From Pigoraptor vietnamica (taxonomy: Eukaryota; Opisthokonta; Filasterea): 31,263 nt of DNA. Made by a program: the position numbers and the translations under genes. The stretch spans positions 1-31,263 of the forward strand of contig CALSCQ010001132.1 of NCBI GenBank assembly GCA_943704525.1, given 5' to 3'. Of this stretch, positions 11,407 through 20,600 are shown piece by piece. The notes under the pieces are model-generated. The model was given only the letters and a program-made list of their open reading frames with translations, made no database searches and was not told where the DNA came from. How positions within the stretch are numbered: position 1 is the first letter of the stretch; every line of letters begins with the position of its first letter.

Positions 11407-13423
11407 CATTGCTGGTTCGCACATGCTGCCGCTCACTCGCGTCCTTCGCCCGTCGCAGGTGTACATTACCTTTTGGAACAGCGACAAGTCGGTGTCCTCC
11501 GAGCGTCTTTACTCGCGCGCGGCCGCTCCGATTGGCGACGGCGACGAGAGCAGCATCCGCCTGATTGGGCCCAAGCTCCCCGCGTCCTTTACCCCCGCGT
11601 TCATCGAAGTCGGCAAGGACACGGTGGGTGAACTGGTACCGCGTAGCTTTAGGGAGAACGCAAGGGCGTGTGTTTGTGGATCGCCAGCCCCCCACATGCG
11701 CGCACGCAAGCTTCGTGGCGCCTTGCAATTGTTCGCCCCTTGTGCGCAGCTGATGTTGGCGTAATGCAGGGCAAGTCGACCGGGTGCACGGGCAGCGGCG
11801 ACCCCAACCTCTCGCTGGACTCGTCGTGGCTGCTCGGCGCCGTGGAGGTCAAGTGAGTGTCCCTGTCACGTACCTGTCCGTCCATTACTGTCTCTGTTAC
11901 TTTATCTTTTGCGTTCAGTTTGTTTGTTATGAATCTCGCGCTGCGCGTCTGTACTACGCGTGCCCAAATCGGCATGTTCCGCTGTGTGTGGCCATGCGTT
12001 AACCCCCTCGCTTTGCAGGTACACGGCCGACTACAAGACCGCGCCGAGCGTGTCGTCGACGTACGTTGCGACGGTGAACAAGCTGTTCGGGCTTGACTTT
12101 GACGACATCTTCTCGTCGGTGATGGCGCCGCTCGTCCAGTCGACGGCGCTTGCGGCCAAGAAGTACACGGTCGCCCTCTTCACCACGAAGGGCACGACGT
12201 ACCCGAACGGCGACCTCCTCGTCACGATTGAGCTTGCGAATGGCGACTCTGTCGACTACATCTACCGCGGCGAATTTGCCCCCAACACGCTCATCAAGGT
12301 AGGTCCCAGGGCGTGTGTTGTAGCGTTATGGCGGCCCTAGGAAAAGAAAGACTCATCCCCACGGAGTCTGTTGGGACGTCACAGTACTAGTAATGTGAAA
12401 CTCACCGCCCCGCTCTTTCTCTTCGTCCAGCTGGAAATCCCGCACCTCAACGCCGCGGCGGACCCCGTGCGCGTCGTTCTGAACCTCGACGTCAACGGCC
12501 AGCCCGACACGATGCTCGCGGAGCACCGCCTGGCCATGTCGATGATCATTATCGCGTACGACACGAAGGTGTTCAGCGCCACGTGCGCCGACGAGACGTG
12601 CTTTGTCAACCGCGAGACGGTCGCCACGCGCATCCCGCTTAGTGTCGGCGGACCCACCGCCGTCAAGTACGTCCTCATGGTGAAGACGTCGAACATCGGC
12701 TTCCCCGCGGCCGCGCCTTACTCTGTTCTCACGGCGACCATCACGGGAACGACGGGAACAATCACCGACACGTTCAAGCCGGCGACGACGTACACGTGGG
12801 AGAAGGACACTCCCGTGAGTGCCGCGCCCTTTCATTCGCTCCTTGCAACCGTGTTCCTGTGCGACTGGAGTGTTTGTGATCGGCCTGACTCACACACATG
12901 CCCCCCGCAGTACGAGTTTGACTTCAAGACAAACTTTGTCCCCGCAAACGTTTCGCCCGCGCCGCTCTCGATCGGCCTCCCCACCAAGATCGACCTGTCC
13001 ATTGCCGCCGTGGACGGCCGTCCCGCGCCCTCGCTGCTCCTCGAGTATGCCACCCTCAAGATCATCTACCCGTCGTCGTGGTACGAGACAACCGTCTTTG
13101 CCAACGGTCTCCCCGATTTCCGATACTACACCGGCACCACCTACGATTCGAGCAACCCTCCCAGAATTCCGCTGGCGCCGGGCTCTCCCGCGTCGTTCAA
13201 CTCGGCCCAGATCACGTGCTGGACGGAGGACGCGTTCCCCATCCGCAACGGGTTCGGCCGCTTCACGCTGCAGTGGTTCTACGCGACGTACCCGACGCTC
13301 ACGGCAAAGTACAAGGTGACGGGTACCAACGTCAGCCCGACGACCAACTGCCCGACGGTCCTCAACGCGCCGAAGAAGGTCCGCCGTCGCCGCGCGGCCG
13401 AGGAGAACAAGGCCGACTTGTAA
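8213..13423 (+). CDS. Large secreted protein of unknown family, 15 exons
   Basis: Fifteen exons join without a frame break: 8213-8417, 8563-8855, 8972-9067, 9268-9369, 9568-9619, 9705-9757, 9874-10104, 10250-10324, 10494-10772, 10975-11268, 11459-11623, 11770-11852, 12019-12298, 12431-12814, 12911-13423. They give 1034 residues. The start is chosen because it opens a signal peptide (MRVAVLVALVAAIALIARA); the upstream in-frame ATG codes only unstructured sequence. Residues 30-60 are acidic and tyrosine-rich. The rest is Thr/Ser/Pro-rich, beta-type sequence with few cysteines and no transmembrane helix. The C-terminus has a basic patch (KKVRRRR) and ends ENKADL, only loosely like an ER-retention signal. 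I do not recognise the family. A secreted matrix, coat or luminal glycoprotein is plausible. One intron contains an assembly gap in poly-C. Downstream is a gene-free GC-rich spacer. Confidence 0.85.
10179..10214. repeat. Poly-C tract with a 10-N assembly gap
   Basis: Cs on both sides of ten Ns (10186-10195), in the intron between 10104 and 10250. The true length is unknown; the homopolymer probably defeated sequencing. No coding sequence is affected. Confidence 0.95.
10868..10966. repeat. Interrupted CA microsatellite in intron
   Basis: CACACA blocks separated by TCACTAACAACC-like and TGACACAC-like segments, in the intron just before the exon at 10975. The phrase CACTAACAACC(G/C)ACTC occurs twice (10853 and 10922), showing internal duplication. 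Confidence 0.85.
11373..11403. repeat. 31-nt poly-G tract in intron
   Basis: Longest homopolymer of the window, on the sense strand about 55 bases before the acceptor at 11457-11458. Poly-G in this position is a potential RNA G-quadruplex. The length may vary between assemblies. Confidence 0.95.
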
Positions 13424-14826
13424 GCGTCGGATCTGCTTTACTGTAAATCACCGACGGCTATCCATCGACTGCGGGACGACTTGTAAAAGAGCGAAGGGAC
13501 TTTGTATTTCTTTGTGAGTTGTTCAATGAACAAGCGCATGTGCGTGTCGCGCGAATTTGGAGGAGTGCCGATTGCCGATTGTATTGGACTGACACCGGCG
13601 CGCCCGTGAGTACGAAACGGCAAAGTGAAACCATAGGGCCTAACACACGTGCCCTAGAGTGAAACCAAGCTTTACAGATCTGCGATGCTGGCACAGTCGG
13701 GCGCTTCCCTTCGAATCTCATATTCATTTCGGCCCTCGCCAATGGCGTATCAGCTGCTTTGGCCAGCGGGTCGGCTCGTGCGCCTGTCGCCGTTTTCCGG
13801 AGGACGCTGCTGTCTGGACGCGGCCGAGCCGTCACGGCGGCTGCAAGTCGGCCGGCGGCGCCATCGCGGGCGGCTCGCGGCGGCTGGCCAATACCGGACC
13901 GGGCCGACGTACTGACAAGCTCTGCAATAACAACTGGCGGCAGCGGTGTCTTCTTTGACTAAGCCCGCCTTAACGCCCTTTCAGTTGCACAGCGCTGACA
14001 GGCCATACTCCTCCACCTTCACGCAGCCCCTCAGTTTTCCAATCGACTCAACCGTCACGTGCTTGCACTGACAGCATGTAATGGGTCAGTCGGGTCGTGT
14101 CTTACTGAAAGTGCCCTTGAACTGACCCAGACTGACACAGCCATCCGGCCGTGTCAGAGTCCCGCCGGACTAGCGGCGCGGCTTCCGGCCCGGGCGGCTG
14201 TCCGAGTCCCGGCCCGGCGGCTCAGAACGGCAGTCCGGCGATGGAGAGCCGAAACCGACGCACCGGCGGCCGCCGGGGCACGGCCGGCACGGCCGGCACG
14301 GCACGCACGGCACGGCACGCGCGCCGGCGCACGCACACACAGAACTGACAGACACTCCCATCAGTCATGACTGACGCACTCAGCAGTCTGACTTCGGGCA
14401 GCCCTGATCCCGGCCGCGCGGGCTGGCGGTACGGCCGCTCACACTGTGGCCACCGCCTCGCCGGCCTCAGCGGCCGGCAGCCGTCAGGCACTCGCCGGGC
14501 GGTGCAGTCACTGGCACGGCCGCTGCGGCCAAACCGCCCGGCAGCTTACGCCGCACGGCACCGGAATCCGGCAACAAGACTGTTGCGAGTCAGCCCTTGT
14601 TTGCAGGAGGAGAAATGACACATGCTCTTCAACGAACGGCGCTGTGAGTTTTCCGCGCCGCGGTGCGTAGACTCAGCACAGCGCGGATGTTACGGAAGTC
14701 GTTGTTTTTTTTTTTTTTTTCGACCAATCAGACCACAGCGAGACACGGCACTGTTGTTGAGATGGACATGTACGCGTGACCTCAAATCTTGGACACTGGT
14801 CCTGGGACAAAAAGACAACACGCAGC
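13424..14826. other. GC-rich gene-free spacer
   Basis: I find no supported gene here. It contains a small inverted repeat AGGGC...GCCCT flanked by repeated AGTGAAACC (13626-13667), many ACTGAC/GTCAGT motifs, the perfect palindrome TCAGTCATGACTGA (14361-14374), and a GGCAC/GGCCGGCAC tandem array (about 14277-14325). A CACGTG lies near 14055 and a poly-T run at 14705-14720, about 110 bases before the F-box frame. Open frames across it are Arg/Ala/Gly-rich artefacts of the GC content. Confidence 0.6.
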
Positions 14827-15700
14827 ATGGCGTCGACGACCACCCACGACGGGGATGTCGCGCCCATTCTCCGGCTGTCCGACACCGCGTGGTATGAACT
14901 TCTCTCGCTCGAAATCCTCGACCCCGTCGACCTCGCCTGTCTCGCGGCGTCGTGTCGCGCGCTCTATGCGTGCATCAACAAGCTCATCCAAGTGCGATGG
15001 CCGCGCATCGTTGACAAGGGCCGCGTGCATGCGGCTGCGTTCTCGGAGCATGGCCAGCGGTACCACTCGCCGAGCCTGTGCCTGTGGCTGGGTGCGAATG
15101 CGACAAAGGGTTATCCGCCGAAGCCCGCGTTCGTCTCTCGCGAATGGGTGCGGGCCATCAACGAACGGGCGCGTCGGCTTGCATGGACCCGGGTGGCGAT
15201 CGACCACGTGCGCCTAAAGACATTCTTCCGCCGCAGCCATTTGGCCCGCATGGCCGAGGAGGAGATGCTGCGTCGCCTTGCGACTGTTCCCGGGGCGAAG
15301 GGCGTTTGTGCGCGAGTACTACGAACGGATGGTGCGCGGGCGAAGCGAGTTCAGTTCTTGGCGGCGAATGGGACGGGCGACCCGGACTGTCCGTTTCGCA
15401 TGTGTCCGGTGGACGCGCGCACCGCCGGCGTCAAAATCTTCACGCGCACCTCCGAAAGTGCCCTGCGGAAAGAACAGGCCGATCGGGAGGATTGCAGTGA
15501 AAGATCTTCTCGACGAGGTGAAGCTGGAGGGTGCGACGTACGTGGAGGAACCGGAGGAGGGCGGCGTGAGCTCTCCGGACGGCGAGGAGGAAAGCGATGG
15601 GAGTGGCGACCCGTACGAAGACGAAGCAACTAGGACAGCGAACCTGCTTGCGCCGTTCACCGCTGTGCCCCCCTCCGAGCTCTCTGCTCGCAGCACATGA
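14827..15700 (+). pseudogene. F-box-like gene, intronless, frame-broken
   Basis: F-box proteins recruit substrates to SCF ubiquitin ligases. The start at 14827 (MASTTTHDGD) is followed at about residues 15-57 by an F-box-like stretch: leucine-rich, with LDPVDLACLAASCRALYACI matching the second half of the motif. Good protein sequence runs in this frame to about 15290. It then moves to the +1 frame (AFVREYYERMV...), and an acidic tail (AVKDLLDEVKLEGATYV...) reaches a stop at 15698-15700 in that second frame. Between about 15350 and 15480 the original frame again looks better (GDPDCPFRMCPVDARTAG, higher GC at third positions), so there may be three shifts rather than one. No splice sites explain the jumps. 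Either this is a decayed gene or the assembly has indels here; no other gene in the window needs any. Confidence 0.6.
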
Positions 15701-16589
15701 TCTCGACGGACTGCGACCCTGCCGAACTCCCGAGCAAGTACTTCTGTGGTGGGTGGGGTTTGGGGTCGTGGTGTGCCGAGTACACGGCGGATGCTGTGCC
15801 GGACGCCGCCGACGCCTTCGCCGCCATAGAGTCGGTCGAAATCCTCCGATGGCAACCAGCCCGCGGGACTTTTACGAGGAGTCCGTGCGCGCGGCGGACT
15901 TTCTCTTCCGAACTGGCGGGGATGCCGACGCGCCGCTGTACGTGTGGCTGCGCGGGCGCGACATGGTGCGCAGGCAGCGGCCCGATATGGGCCTCTTTCC
16001 CGGAAACCAGTTTCAGGAAGGCCACGAGAGCGGCTGGTGTATTTCGGCGGACGGTCTCGAGTCGTCAGCGCGCATTTTCTTCCGTTTGGGACACGCGGGG
16101 CCGTTCGCGGAAGGTGTCACGTGCGGGTTTGCGCGACACATGGACCGGTTGCGACTCGACATGGACGGCGAATTCTACGACGGCAAGCCATTCTGCAGCG
16201 ACGGATTTCTGCGCGCGATTGGCGTTGCGCTGCCCAACATGCCCCTCGATCGCGCATTCGGTGTCGTCTCGATTGCGTTAAGCCTCGTCTTCGGATATCC
16301 CTCGCGCGGAAAGGTCGTGCCGGGACACACAAACTTTGCCGTCGACTTGCGGACCGGCAGGCCGGAGCTGCTGGTCGATCGCGGAGACGTGGCGCGCTTC
16401 CATGCCAGTGAGCGCATCCCTGGCGATTCGGATTTGGACCTTGTCTCGCCGCCGTGGCGTAGGGGGACGCGAGCACAACACAAGGCCGAAGGGAGCGTGC
16501 CTCGGTTCGTGTGGCCGGTCGAGCGGGGTGCGCAGTTGACGCCGTTTTCACTGTACAGACGCCGGGGAACGCGTCGACGAGAGGCTTAG
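15697..16589 (+). pseudogene. Unknown intronless gene with one frameshift
   Basis: The ATG at 15697 overlaps the previous stop as ATGA. The frame codes about 50 plausible residues (AELPSKYFCGGWGLGSWC...), then coding potential moves to another frame near 15845, where ATG 15849 opens 246 residues to the stop at 16587-16589. That part, MATSPRDFYEESVRAADFLF onwards, includes SGWCISADGLESSARIFFRL and a basic C-terminus. If 15849 is the true start the gene is intact, and the upstream piece is either leftover or the tail of the first frame. I do not recognise a family. High GC at third positions, no introns and tight packing link it to its neighbours. Confidence 0.55.
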
Positions 16590-16625
16590 GGACATCTCGG
16601 GCGCATAAAACACGAGACGACGGCG

Positions 16626-17516
16626 ATGTGGGTGTATCTGTCGTCCGTGACTCGCGACCTCGCCGCCATCCGGCAGATGGGATGCGCGGGACAGCGCGAG
16701 TGCGAGCACTTCACGCACATGTGCACATCGATCGAAGGCGACAGGGATTTCTGGGCGACGTCAGGCCCGTTTGGAAAGGGGCCATTGACGTGGTCGTCGG
16801 AAGAGTGCGGCAAACCCATGAAGCTGCACGATTGCATGTGCGGGAGGGTCAATTACGACGACGCGTTCTGCGGCGTTTCGTGGGACCGCGTGAAAAGGTC
16901 AGAGAGCACCGCGGACGTCACAGCTTTGATGGGGGAGGACTCGTGGTGGACGGCGCCCGGCGGAAGGGTAATGCGCACACCTGCACTCGAACTGTGCCGA
17001 CAGCGCGTGATGTCGCAGTATTACGGGGACCGCACGTGGGATGCTGTGCCAGTGCTGTTCGACTATGCGGAGACGCTCGAGAACGGGGGTGGCGACGAGT
17101 GCGACGAGGCAAGCGATGGCAGCAGCTACGACGGCGACGATGATAGCAGCAGCGACGACGGCGAGAGCGTGGACGAGAGCGTGGACGAGTCCGGCGACCC
17201 GGCGCATAAGGATGCTCGACAGGGCGCCGTGGAAGGACGGGAAAGTCGATCCGTTCTGACGCACGTCGATCATTCGTGCGAGGGGGAGATGGCTCGGCGC
17301 CGCGCGCACGGCGAAGGCGATGCGACGTATTGCGCTTGGTCGAGCGATGACGAAGCGGAAACCGAGTTGATTGCGAAGAGCGAACCGAACGGCGGAGTCT
17401 GGCGCATCGACAACGACCTCATGCCCGAAGACACCAACGGCATGATGGACAGCGACGGCGACAACTACCCGTGGTCTGAGGACTTCGACAACTACGCTGA
17501 CTTTGCTGCCTACTGA
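16626..17516 (+). CDS. Unknown intronless protein with acidic C-terminal half
   Basis: A single open frame of 296 codons starts 36 bases after the previous stop, on the same strand. The first half is folded-looking and rich in Cys and Trp (CGKPMKLHDCMCG, SEECG), possibly metal-binding though no named finger fits. From about residue 155 it becomes very acidic and Ser/Asp-rich (SYDGDDDSSSDDGESVDES), with further acidic stretches to the C-terminus (SEDFDNYADFAAY). I do not recognise the family. It is the only frame of the block that needs no frameshift. The gene ends 157 bases from the stop of the convergent kinase gene. Confidence 0.65.
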   Translation: MWVYLSSVTRDLAAIRQMGCAGQRECEHFTHMCTSIEGDRDFWATSGPFGKGPLTWSSEECGKPMKLHDCMCGRVNYDDAFCGVSWDRVKRSESTADVTALMGEDSWWTAPGGRVMRTPALELCRQRVMSQYYGDRTWDAVPVLFDYAETLENGGGDECDEASDGSSYDGDDDSSSDDGESVDESVDESGDPAHKDARQGAVEGRESRSVLTHVDHSCEGEMARRRAHGEGDATYCAWSSDDEAETELIAKSEPNGGVWRIDNDLMPEDTNGMMDSDGDNYPWSEDFDNYADFAAY

Positions 17517-17673
17517 GAGAATGAATCGCACAATGCCGGTCCGCGAATTTGGAGCGATTGTACTATATATTCAGACACACAACCGAGCTGCACATTGCAA
17601 AATGAGAATGCTTTGCACTTGCAACCGCCACGCGCGCACAACACTGTCGCCGAGTCCACTGCAGACGTCCGCC

Positions 17674-20600
17674 TCAGTTCTCAGGCCACGTGTGCACGTC
17701 GAGCGCAGAGAGCTCCTGGATGATCTGCGCAAAGGTGGGGCGGGCGCTCGGCTCTGCGTCCCAGCACCTGCCATGAGAGCATGGGTCAGCGGGGATCAAA
17801 GCGAAACAAGAGCGCGCAAAACGATGCACGCGGAGTATGCAAAACGAAACGCTTGTGCGCAAAACAATACGAGTGTCCAAGGCGATACGCGAGGAGTGCA
17901 TTAAACGGAGCACGAGTGCATGCGCCACATCGAGTCCCCCTGCACGCACGCGCACGCGCACGCACCTTGCAGCCAGACCGGCGAATTCCGGCGGGGCGTT
18001 CTCAGGGAGCGTCGGTCGCAGATTTGCGTACAAAATGCAGTCGACGAGTTCGTCCGTGGACATGCTCTGGCTCGCGTACGGCGTCGTCTTGAGGACGAGC
18101 TCCGCCAGCACGATCCCTGTTATGGGCGACCCGTGGCGTCAGGTGGGGAAGGCCGGGACAACGGCACAAATGCAAGCACGCACGCGCGCGCCCACACACG
18201 CCCGCACGCACGCACACATACGCACGCACACACATACCGTACGAGTAGCGGTCCGCAGATTCGTCGTAGGGTTCCTCGCGGAGCATCTCGGGCGCCATCC
18301 ACCACACCGTCCCGTGGCCTCCGTCGTTGATGCGATCGCCGTGCTTGAGCTGCGACAGGCCAAAGTCCGCAACCTGGGAGATGACGAGGAATGGTCAGCA
18401 TACATCCTGCGCGGGCTGTGCTTGTCGTTGTGCGTGCTGTACGTGCGTGCGGGGTGTATGGGGGTGGTGTGCGTGTGTGCGCGCGTACTTGCGGACGCAA
18501 TGCGTGCATGCAACAGTGCACATACCTTTGCCCGGTTGTGGAAATCTATGAGTATATTCGGGCTCTTGAGGTCGAGGTGGAGCTGAAACGTGGGAGAGGT
18601 CATGTGAGCACGTGGGCAAGCAGTTCCAATTAGTTGCTGACACACACAATTGGCGGACTAAACACGACCGCAAACAACACTAACTAGCTCGCAGCGAAAA
18701 TGGCCACTGACGCACGCGTGACGCAACTACACCGACAGCCACGGGACGGCAAACAACCAAAGCCGCAGCACTCACAATCGGCGGCTTGGACGAGTGCAGG
18801 TACTCCATGCCGAGCGCAGAGTCCATCGCTGCGAGCGCAGAGTGTCAAACGATGTTGCGTGGCAGGTCACCAATGCATGCGACGGAAGCAACAGACCATC
18901 GTAATTGGCGATGTGTAAACGACAGGTACGTTTGGAGTCTGTCTAAAGAGCACGGTGTAGGCAGTGCGAGAGAGAATAATTGTTGAGGCTCACCGATGTC
19001 GACGCGGAGAGGCCAGCAGAGGTCTGCGGGTCGCTTCGTGTAGAAATCGTGGAGCGAGCCCCACTGCAGTTCCGTGATGATGCACAGATTGGGCGCGCGC
19101 ACGGAGGCACCTGCGCAAACAAGGCACGGCAAAATCTCAATAAGTGGCGGCGATTCGAGGAACCGTGAGGCGCACTGCACACACCGGGCGGCGCCCTCTT
19201 CTCACAGCGCACGTGACAGGGCGGAATGCAAGCCAACCAAGTTTCACGTCCACACACGCAAATAAAGCCCCATGAAAGCGCCGATTGCCCTCTGACGTCG
19301 CACAACCAGCGCTGCCAAGGCGCACGGATAGAAGAATAGGCATGTGACGCACCCATAAATAAAACGATATTCGGATGCCGCAGTCGCACGAGCGTCTCAA
19401 TTTCCTGCGAACATTAAACAGAAGGTGTGAGGCAGAAAAACTGTAACGCGCCGCACAGGGACAAACAGTGCCTAAAAGGACTGTGGGTGCCGGTACGTGT
19501 ACGTGTATGTGTTGTGCGTAAGGTAGAGAAGAGGGGGGGTGGGGGGGGGGGGGGGGAATGTGTACAATGCGGAGAGAGTGCCGTGGACCCACCTGCATGA
19601 ACCCCTCGACCACCTTCTTGGTCACCTGACGCGCCTCAATCTTAGCGCGTATTTGCTCCCGCAATACGCTTATCGACACAGTGCGCGATGCGATCCTCGA
19701 TGCCGTCGACGCCACCGAGAGGCTGCTCGCACGCCGGCCAACTCCTGACCGAACTCCGCGCGCCGCAATCGACGACGGCGACGGCCGGCGCCCATCCTTA
19801 ACCGAGGCCTCGACCCCTATTGAAGACCGCCCCACGCCAGTCGGCGGGAGGCTGGGGGCGCGCGCCGTGGACGATCGCGCACGAGGGACAGGAGAGACAC
19901 CTACGGTGGGGGAGGCACCTGCGACGGAAGAAGGGCCGGCGGCAAGACACCCGACGTCATCCGTCGCCTCAGCGGCGTCCCTCGGTGACGCAATCGGAGG
20001 CTGCCCGTGGTGCGCGTGCGGAGAGCCCGCAATGCCGTTGGCCACCGCGCCCGGAACTGCCATCCCGAGGTCGCCGCCTGCGACAGAGCCACGGGCCCCG
20101 CCCTCGACGTCCACGACTTCCTGCGCGTCCGTCACCACCGCACGCAATGCATCGCCGCCTGTGCCCTCCAACCCTCCGCTGCCTCCGTCGCCCGTCGTCG
20201 CAGAGTCACTGTAGCCTCTGTTGGCGTCGTGTGTGTCGTGCTGTCCCTCTTGACCGTCGCCATGCTCCCCGGTAGCGTGCTCATCGGCAACGGACCCGAG
20301 CTGCGACCCAATGCGGAGGGGGCTGGGCACAGCAGAGAGACGGCGGGGCGCCTCACTGGCGCTGTCCGAGCCCGCCATTTCCGCGGCGAATGCTTTAGAA
20401 TCAAACGTGCGCGTGCTGAGGACGCCGCCGTTTGAGTCGCTAGAGACGTCAAAGCGCATTCGCTTGATGGCCACGCGACTCCCGCGGAATGTGCCGACGA
20501 AAACCTCGCCGTACGCACCCTGCACGAAGCACGTGCGCGCGCGTGTGAGTGCGCGTAACAAGCAGGTTAGGAGCTCGTGCGGGAGAGTGCGCGGGTGTGT

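Noticed and set aside
13406-13423. C-terminal KADL of the secreted protein as an ER-retention signal
   Set aside because: It does not fit the K/H-D-E-L pattern closely enough to claim retention; kept only as a note in the gene entry.
13424-14826. tRNA or rRNA fragments in the GC-rich spacer
   Set aside because: No cloverleaf with A/B box sequences or rRNA core motif could be found by eye.
18526-18582. Pseudokinase call for the receptor kinase because of HLD
   Set aside because: The catalytic Asp, the loop Lys and Asn, DFG and VAIK are all present; only the Arg of HRD is changed, which is compatible with activity.
19681-20435. Plus-strand open frames opposite the kinase insert
   Set aside because: Antisense to the large kinase exon; Pro/Ala/Arg-rich composition is a by-product of the GC-rich Ser/Gly coding strand.
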